Assembly: GCA_937911445.1 (NCBI GenBank)
Contig: CALDQY010000225.1
Coordinates: forward strand, 1 to 9,335
From: an uncultured Rhodobiaceae bacterium
GTDB lineage: Archaea > Thermoplasmatota > Poseidoniia > Poseidoniales > Poseidoniaceae
DNA: 9,335 nucleotides
Reading direction: 5' to 3'
Positions 5,208-9,335 of the stretch are shown one piece after another. The notes beneath the pieces were generated by a model, which searched no databases, was not told the origin of the DNA, and was given only the letters and a program-made list of their open reading frames with translations. Made by a program: the position numbers and the translations under genes. Each line of letters opens with the position of its first letter. The stretch's first letter is position 1.

Positions 5208-7601
5208 ATGCGAACCACGGCCAGTGTTGTTCTGTGCTTGCTTCTGACACACCTTCTCCTTCCGATGGTGCCCGTATCAGCCAATCTCGTTGATGCTGGT
5301 CAAACCGAGAGTATGAGCGAAAAAGTCGTTGCTTGGGAGCAGATGAACGATGGTAAAATCATGATGGTAACCGGAAGTGGTATGTTGAGTGTTAACAACT
5401 TCGAAGCGGGTACGCATTCGGTTGTTTGGGAGCTTGATCTCAACGTCACTGCCAACTCTGCAACCATCGATGATGGTGAGAACTTGGTCGCTATTGCCCA
5501 CAACTCTGGTGTTGTCATCGTTCAGATGCAACAACAGGTCATCATGCAATATCTCAACACCAGCAACCCTGTCAATGCCGTTGATTGGGACAACGATGGC
5601 GACATGTGGCTTGGATACTTTGCTGGACAGCGTCGAGCTGATGAGTGGTCAGGGGGTGTTCCATCAGGCATCTCAACAAACGCGCACTCGGGTGGAATGA
5701 GCACCATGCTCATCACTCCAACTGGGGAAATCCTCACCGGAGGCTACGATAACCGCGTGAAGATCACATCCAACTCAGGAACATTCATTCAGCAATTAAC
5801 CGATATGACCTCAGCAGTCAATGTGATTGCTCTGGATGCTGACGGCCGTTTGTTGGTTGGTACAGCAGGCGGTGACTTTTACCGCTACAACTTGAGCGAC
5901 TATACCTACGAAGTGATGACACTCTCTTCTCCAGCACAAATCGTTTATCTCAAGCAAATGGACTTTGCAACCTATCATGTCGGTACACAATCCGGTGAAA
6001 TCATCGAAGTATCCACAACCACATTCACAGAAGGTAATACCTACGACACGAGTGGAAAAGTCATCGGTTCCCTGAAAGGATCGAACGGAGAAATCTACAT
6101 CATTTCTGGCTTCTCTTCCTCGACTCGCGTCCATCTCTTTGACATTGACAGCGATGGCGATGGTGTGACGGATGCATTGGATGCGTTCCCGAGCGATCCA
6201 ACCGAAACGATGGACAGCGATGGCGATGGTGTTGGTGACAACACGGATGAGTTCCCAAATTCTGCTGATGAATCCGTCGATTCAGACGGTGATGGCGTTG
6301 GTGACAACACCGACATGTTCCCATCAAACGGTGACCAAACCATCGATTCAGATGGTGACGGATACGGAGACAACAGCGATGGTGTTGATGGCGATGCGTA
6401 TCCACAAGATGCTTCACAATGGGCCGATAGCGACCGAGATGGTTACGGAGACAACCCATCGGGAACGACCCCGGATGGCTGTCCAACCCTCAACGGCTTC
6501 TCAACCGAAGACCGCTATGGTTGTCCTGACGGTGATTTGGACGGCTATTCCGATCCTGATGAGAACTGGACCGCTGCGCAAGGAGCCGATGCTCTACCAT
6601 CTGATGGAACCCAATGGGTGGATGGTGATGGTGATGGGTATGGGGACAACGCGCTCGGAACCAACCCCGACAAGTGTCCAACCAAGGCAGGTACATCGAC
6701 ACGCGCTTGGCTTCCTGACCCGGAGAACCCACAACAGAACACAGAACTTCCTTCGCATGGATGCGAAGACAAAGATGGAGATGGATGGGCCGATGCTTCT
6801 GAATCCAATGGAATGGATGAATTCCCTGATGAGTATCTCGACATCGATCGAGATGGTGTAGGTGCCAACGCCGATTACAACGACGATGACGCTCGTGTCC
6901 AAACCGAGCAAGATCATTGCAATCTTGACTTCACGGACGTTCGTGACGTTTGCCAAGGATGGAGAACGCCTGCGTATGTTCAATATGTAGCCGATCAAAT
7001 CGCTGCAAACGAGACTGCGTTGAGCTTTAGCGCCTGGAATACCAGTGATACAACTTCGACAACATCGGACAAAGCATGGTATGAAAGCGAAGCCATGACC
7101 GATGCGCTCGTTTATGGAGGAGCCATCTTCGGCGGACTCACGGTTGTTATCATCGTCGTTGGCATGATCATGTCTCGGCGAAAGGTTGCCACGGTGAAGA
7201 AGGAATATGGCGGAGCAGTGCCAAGTTCAGCGGCCATGGATGAAGCACTTGAAGGAACAGCAGGCTCTTCTGCAATGGGTGGTGTTGAATCCGATTCGTT
7301 GTGGGATGATGACGTCAAACCATTGGAGATGGATCAAAAGGAAGAATCCGGATTTGAAGATGAAGCGATGGATGAACCTACATCCACAGACGAGATGTTT
7401 TCCGGTGATGAATCGATTGAGTCGATTGCTTCCATGGGTACAGAACCAGAACCTGTTGCTGAGGAAGCTGCTCCAGCACCTGCTCAAGAAGCACCAGCAG
7501 AAGCACCACCGCTTCCTGCTTCAGGTCTTCCAGAAGGGTGGACCATGGACCAATGGAAATGGTATGGTCATGAGTATCTTGCCAAGTATGGCAACGAGTG
7601 A
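5208..7601 (+). CDS. Single-pass membrane protein: propeller-like domain, thrombospondin type 3 repeats, acidic cytoplasmic tail
   Basis: A 797-residue exported protein. The frame is open from ATG 5148 and ATG 5169, but ATG 5208 gives a classic signal peptide (MRTTASVVLCLLLTHLLL, then cleavage near PVSA/NL), so I chose it; the longer starts only add a polar extension. Numbering from 5208: residues 30-310 are beta-rich with WD-like blades such as TGEILTGGYDNRVKI and DGRLLVGTAGGDFYRY, a likely propeller. Residues 312-558 hold nine DxDxDGxxD calcium loops of thrombospondin type 3 kind, with C425, C439, C490, C519, C571 and C582 probably paired. One membrane helix spans about 633-656 and ends in SRRKV, so the N-terminus is outside and the Glu/Ala/Pro-rich tail (657-797) is inside. 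The tail ends with GWTMDQWKWYGHEYL plus a few residues. Ligand and role are unknown; adhesion or surface sensing would fit. It follows the coiled-coil gene directly and may work with it. Confidence 0.87.
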   Translation: MRTTASVVLCLLLTHLLLPMVPVSANLVDAGQTESMSEKVVAWEQMNDGKIMMVTGSGMLSVNNFEAGTHSVVWELDLNVTANSATIDDGENLVAIAHNSGVVIVQMQQQVIMQYLNTSNPVNAVDWDNDGDMWLGYFAGQRRADEWSGGVPSGISTNAHSGGMSTMLITPTGEILTGGYDNRVKITSNSGTFIQQLTDMTSAVNVIALDADGRLLVGTAGGDFYRYNLSDYTYEVMTLSSPAQIVYLKQMDFATYHVGTQSGEIIEVSTTTFTEGNTYDTSGKVIGSLKGSNGEIYIISGFSSSTRVHLFDIDSDGDGVTDALDAFPSDPTETMDSDGDGVGDNTDEFPNSADESVDSDGDGVGDNTDMFPSNGDQTIDSDGDGYGDNSDGVDGDAYPQDASQWADSDRDGYGDNPSGTTPDGCPTLNGFSTEDRYGCPDGDLDGYSDPDENWTAAQGADALPSDGTQWVDGDGDGYGDNALGTNPDKCPTKAGTSTRAWLPDPENPQQNTELPSHGCEDKDGDGWADASESNGMDEFPDEYLDIDRDGVGANADYNDDDARVQTEQDHCNLDFTDVRDVCQGWRTPAYVQYVADQIAANETALSFSAWNTSDTTSTTSDKAWYESEAMTDALVYGGAIFGGLTVVIIVVGMIMSRRKVATVKKEYGGAVPSSAAMDEALEGTAGSSAMGGVESDSLWDDDVKPLEMDQKEESGFEDEAMDEPTSTDEMFSGDESIESIASMGTEPEPVAEEAAPAPAQEAPAEAPPLPASGLPEGWTMDQWKWYGHEYLAKYGNE
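6141..6881 (+). repeat. Thrombospondin type 3-like calcium-binding repeat region
   Basis: Nine Asp-rich loops encoded in tandem. The first four (DSDGDGVTD, DSDGDGVGD, DSDGDGVGD, DSDGDGYGD) recur exactly every 22 residues and the first three end in D..FP. The later five are more widely and irregularly spaced (DSDRDGYGD, DGDLDGYSD, DGDGDGYGD, DKDGDGWAD, DIDRDGVGA). The last loop has Ala where the final Asp should be and may bind calcium less well. The near-identical second and third units suggest recent duplication. Confidence 0.85.
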
Positions 7602-7856
7602 TCAGCGCCAAACGATCGGTAGACTTGAACGGAGTTCACCGAGTTCATTCCCAGTATAGATGGGTCTTCCATCTTCTTTGAGAACGTTCATGATGAGCCA
7701 GAGAACAGCATTCCAGGACCTGTTTTCTGCAAACAATTCGACTTCACCAGCCGTTGCTGCAATGAGCAGTTTTGCTTCATCGGTTGAATCATCAAACATT
7801 GCTCGAATGAGTTGTTTGGTTGTGAACATATAGCCAGATGGGCGCCATGCCATCAT
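7602..7856 (-). CDS. Small protein of unknown function, last gene of the parA cluster
   Basis: An 84-residue protein that I do not recognise. It looks like a compact, mostly helical soluble protein: residues 12-35 (TTKQLIRAMF, then DEAKLLIAATAG), ELFAENRSWNAVLWLIMNVL as a central amphipathic helix, then DGRPIYTGNELGEL and a C-terminal IVWR. No Cys, signal peptide or known motif is seen. A GTG at 7865 would add three residues, but it lies inside the GGTGA ribosome site, so ATG 7856 is the better start. The gene begins 10 bp after the stop of the ribbon-helix-helix-like gene, so the two are surely co-translated from one message. Its stop codon directly abuts the stop of the plus-strand membrane-protein gene. 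It might be a partner of the DNA-binding protein or of ParA; a toxin role is possible but nothing in the sequence supports it. Confidence 0.7.
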   Translation of the reverse strand: MMAWRPSGYMFTTKQLIRAMFDDSTDEAKLLIAATAGEVELFAENRSWNAVLWLIMNVLKEDGRPIYTGNELGELRSSLPIVWR

Positions 7857-7861
7857 GTCGT

Positions 7862-7866
7862 TCACC
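7862..7866 (-). promoter_or_regulatory. Ribosome-binding site GGTGA deciding the start at 7856
   Basis: On the minus strand TGAGGTGA runs from 7869 to 7862: the TGA is the stop of the upstream gene and GGTGA the ribosome site, followed by 5 nt and ATG 7856. The close coupling implies translation of the two genes is linked. The in-frame GTG at 7865-7863 is part of this site. Confidence 0.65.
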
Positions 7867-8094
7867 TCAGACCTCGAATGGAGCCATGTTCAATCGGCTC
7901 ACAAGGTGGTCAACGTTGACATCTGCAACACGTTGCAAGTGTGCTTGCAAGGCGTCGAGTTCGCCACGCATTCGAGCCATCTTGTGAGCTCGAATCAGAT
8001 CCTCAAGAAGCGTATTCACGCTCTTGTGGCCACTCACTGTGCGCATGGTATTCAATTGTCTTCGTACTTCGTAACTTACACTTACCGAGGTCAT
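7867..8094 (-). CDS. Small ribbon-helix-helix-like DNA-binding protein next to parA
   Basis: A 75-residue protein. Residues 1-38 fit the ribbon-helix-helix (CopG/MetJ/Arc) plan: a short strand TSVSVSYE, a first helix VRRQLNTMRTV, the turn SGHKS and a second helix VNTLLEDLIRAHK. Residues 39-70 form a second helical part (MRGELDALQAHLQRVADVNV) that could mediate dimer or partner contacts. Small RHH proteins act as VapB/CopG-type repressors, antitoxins, or ParG-like centromere binders; the parA gene just upstream favours the last. An in-frame ATG at 8109 would add five residues, but GGAGAAGGA directly before ATG 8094 is a ribosome site lying within that extension, so 8094 is preferred. No toxin family is recognised downstream. 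The RHH call rests on pattern alone. Confidence 0.65.
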   Translation of the reverse strand: MTSVSVSYEVRRQLNTMRTVSGHKSVNTLLEDLIRAHKMARMRGELDALQAHLQRVADVNVDHLVSRLNMAPFEV

Positions 8095-8103
8095 TCCTTC
8101 TCC
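8095..8103 (-). promoter_or_regulatory. Ribosome-binding site GGAGAAGGA before ATG 8094
   Basis: GGAG at 8103-8100 is 5 nt before ATG 8094, an ideal archaeal Shine-Dalgarno spacing. The alternative ATG at 8109 has no such site upstream. Confidence 0.5.
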
Positions 8104-8142
8104 AGTCATTTGTGCATCCCAGTGTCCAATGATTCCCTTCCC

Positions 8143-8149
8143 TACTTAA
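8143..8149 (-). promoter_or_regulatory. Possible TATA-like promoter element for the RHH-like gene
   Basis: TTAAGTA on the minus strand lies about 50 nt before ATG 8094. An archaeal start site about 25 nt downstream of it would give a leader of roughly 25 nt. This is the only A/T-rich element in the 98-bp gap between parA and this gene; it is weak and unproven. Confidence 0.25.
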
Positions 8150-8155
8150 CCCAAC

Positions 8156-8176
8156 CGCGCGAAAGAAAGGAGCGCG
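8156..8176 (-). terminator. Short GC inverted repeat after parA, possible terminator
   Basis: CGCGC (8156-8160) and GCGCG (8172-8176) are perfect 5-bp arms around an 11-nt loop that reads TCCTTTCTTTC on the minus strand. It starts 16 bp past the parA stop. The pyrimidine-rich loop could help transcript ending, but the stem is short and no T run follows. Confidence 0.25.
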
Positions 8177-8192
8177 AGTTGATTTTCAGACC

Positions 8193-9149
8193 TTATCGAC
8201 GATTCGAGAGCAGTTTGGGATGCTCTTTGACACCAAATTCTCGTCGCATCTCTTGGACACGATTGTGGAATTCTTTAGCCAGGGTCCAGTATTCGAGCGA
8301 ACCTGCTCCAGCACCACTGGCTCGCGGTTCGTTGAGCAGCACAGTTGGTGCTCCGCTCCACGGTGCTTCAGCGACCTTGACCAAGCGTCGAATGGTTGTG
8401 TTGAACACCTTGTTCGGAATCTTTCGAGACACTTCAGTACAAACGTGACGACTGAGTTTTGATCGAGCATCAACCATGGTCATCGCAACACCGAAGATTT
8501 TCAGGTTTCGATTGATACGCTTCTGAATCATCTTGATCGAGTTCATCAACATACTGAACCCTTCAAGCGCATAGTACTCTGCTTGGACGGGAACCATAAC
8601 CCAGTTCGCTGCACACATAGCATTGATGGAAAGCAATCCAAGCGATGGAGGCGTATCGATGATGATGTAATCAAATTCATCAATGATGGATTCAAGACCT
8701 TCTCGAAGTCGTGTTTCGCGTCCAATCTTGTGCGACAATTCAATCTCAGCACCGGAGAGATGGATGTCGCTTGGAAGCAACCAGAGGTTTTTGATTTCAA
8801 GATTCGATGGTGCTTTCTTTCCTTGTCGAAGAATGTAGGCTTTCTGCATCGCATCGCTCAATTCGCGTGGCGTCAACAGATACTCTTCCATGAGTGGCAT
8901 TGGCTCACCAGAATCGTTGGCAAGAACGTCGTAGGCTGTCTTTCGAATGTTTTTCTTTTCAACACCGAACGATGTTGCACAGTTTCCTTGAGGGTCGAGA
9001 TCGACAAGTAGGACTTTTGCAGGGGGAACACCTTGCTTGCGTGAACCCTTTGCAAGTGCAGCAGCAAGATTGACCGCTGTCGTGGTCTTCGCACAACCAC
9101 CTTTCTGGTTGGCAACGGCGATGACCATTTTGTAAGGATTCATCGTCAT
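8193..9149 (-). CDS. parA: ParA/Soj-family partition ATPase (MinD/ParA superfamily)
   Basis: A 318-residue cytoplasmic ATPase of the deviant Walker A group, expected to dimerise on ATP, bind DNA non-specifically and position a DNA or protein cargo. The deviant P-loop is K16GGCAKTT23 with the signature Lys16 and catalytic Lys21 kept, though Cys-Ala replaces the usual Val-Gly. The A' motif is VLLVDLDPQGN (47-57), Walker B is IIIDTPPSLG (162-171), and Soj-typical stretches TMVDARSKLSRHV (224-236) and RRLVKVAEAPWSG (254-266) follow. There is no N-terminal helix-turn-helix, so it is the short Soj-like kind, but it is about 60 residues longer than Soj owing to inserts near 35-44 and 93-120. ATG 9149 is the longest start; ATG 9143 and 9128 are possible. 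No ParB is visible; the small RHH-like gene 98 bp downstream may be its partner. Confidence 0.93.
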   Translation of the reverse strand: MTMNPYKMVIAVANQKGGCAKTTTAVNLAAALAKGSRKQGVPPAKVLLVDLDPQGNCATSFGVEKKNIRKTAYDVLANDSGEPMPLMEEYLLTPRELSDAMQKAYILRQGKKAPSNLEIKNLWLLPSDIHLSGAEIELSHKIGRETRLREGLESIIDEFDYIIIDTPPSLGLLSINAMCAANWVMVPVQAEYYALEGFSMLMNSIKMIQKRINRNLKIFGVAMTMVDARSKLSRHVCTEVSRKIPNKVFNTTIRRLVKVAEAPWSGAPTVLLNEPRASGAGAGSLEYWTLAKEFHNRVQEMRREFGVKEHPKLLSNRR

Positions 9150-9172
9150 TTCAGGCCGCCTCGTGCATAACC

Positions 9173-9187
9173 ACAGGTGTCACCTGT
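9173..9187. promoter_or_regulatory. Perfect inverted repeat upstream of parA, candidate operator or centromere site
   Basis: ACAGGTG (9173-9179), one central T, then CACCTGT (9181-9187): 7-bp arms with full dyad symmetry. It sits 24-38 bp upstream of ATG 9149, in the 70-bp gap after the preceding gene, where a promoter would be expected. Autoregulated par operons often have such a site. No second copy was seen in the window. The binding protein is unknown; the RHH-like protein is the nearest candidate. Confidence 0.5.
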
Positions 9188-9219
9188 TTTGAACTTCGGC
9201 ATGAATTCGAGGTTCATAC

Positions 9220-9335
9220 TCAGGAAATGACAGGGACTGGAACTTCCGAGAGAATCTTTCGAACGATGTGCATACCGGTGATTCCACGAATCTTGGCTTC
9301 TGGCTTCATGACGATACGGTGGCTGATGATTTGCA
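9220..9335 (-). CDS. C-terminal end of an unrecognised gene (5' part beyond window)
   Basis: The minus strand is open from the right edge to a TGA at 9222-9220, giving 37 visible residues that include MKPEAKIRGITGMHIVRKIL followed by SEVPVPVIS at the C-terminus. The codon choice resembles the neighbours and the frame is the only open one that ends sensibly here. The fragment looks like a soluble globular domain but is too short to assign a family. It is 70 bp upstream of parA in the same direction, so it may share its transcript or merely precede its promoter. Confidence 0.5.
   Translation of the reverse strand, partial: QIISHRIVMKPEAKIRGITGMHIVRKILSEVPVPVIS

Noticed and set aside
6141..6881. 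Periodic DNA resembling a repeat array or CRISPR
   Set aside because: The periodicity follows codons for DxDxDG calcium loops in an open reading frame; there are no constant repeats with unique spacers.
7529..7598. WW domain at the C-terminus of the membrane protein (starts LPEGW)
   Set aside because: Only the first five residues fit; the second Trp spacing, the central beta strands and the final Pro of WW domains are absent.
7602..8094. Classical type II toxin-antitoxin pair
   Set aside because: The RHH-like protein could be an antitoxin, but the 84-residue neighbour shows no PIN, RelE, MazF or HEPN motif, and parA context offers a simpler reading.
7855..8448. 197-codon plus-strand open frame opposite the parA end and the RHH-like gene
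   Set aside because: It is antisense to two well-supported genes, its translation has low-complexity, Ser/Arg-rich composition, and no ribosome site or family motif is seen.

Overview
The window looks like a chromosomal segment of a mesophilic, moderate-GC archaeon. My best guess is a marine planktonic euryarchaeon of the Poseidoniales (Marine Group II) type. This is inferred from the mixture of genes: an archaeal-style CDP-alcohol transferase of the serine-specific class, stand-alone zinc-ribbon and winged-helix proteins, a very large single-pass membrane protein with a propeller-like ectodomain plus thrombospondin type 3 calcium repeats, and ribosome-binding sites of the GGTGA/GGAG type. 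There is no rRNA or other taxonomic marker, so the assignment is not proven.

Plus-strand block, 1-7601. The left edge holds the C-terminal part of a heavy-metal P1B-type ATPase. It is followed by a run of closely spaced genes in the same direction: a 155-residue ArsR-like winged-helix protein, a 130-residue protein with three zinc ribbons, and a serine-type CDP-alcohol phosphatidyltransferase (probable archaetidylserine synthase). After a 101-bp gap that carries a possible hairpin come two large proteins of unknown role. The first is an 835-residue cytoplasmic coiled-coil protein whose rod is built on a 38/76-residue repeat and ends in a flexible tail with three TLRPV motifs. The second is a 797-residue membrane protein with a signal peptide, a propeller-like domain, nine calcium-binding loops, one membrane helix and an acidic cytoplasmic tail ending in an aromatic motif. 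The two genes are adjacent and probably co-transcribed, which suggests a rod/scaffold working next to a surface protein. No function can be named for either.

Minus-strand block, 9335-7602. Reading leftwards: the last 37 codons of an unrecognised gene, a Soj/ParA-type ATPase of 318 residues, a 75-residue ribbon-helix-helix-like protein, and an 84-residue protein of unknown family. The block meets the plus-strand block tail to tail with no base between the stop codons. A perfect 7-bp inverted repeat with a one-base centre lies 24 bp upstream of the parA start and is a candidate operator or centromere-type site. ParA followed by a small DNA-binding protein is the usual layout of a partition cassette, but no canonical ParB gene or parS site is visible here.

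The points most worth following up are the exact 38-residue periodicity of the coiled-coil rod, the rod/membrane-protein pair, and the parA - small DNA-binding protein - unknown small protein cassette with its palindrome. No tRNA, rRNA, CRISPR array or insertion sequence was seen, and no gene-free stretch is longer than about 100 bp.
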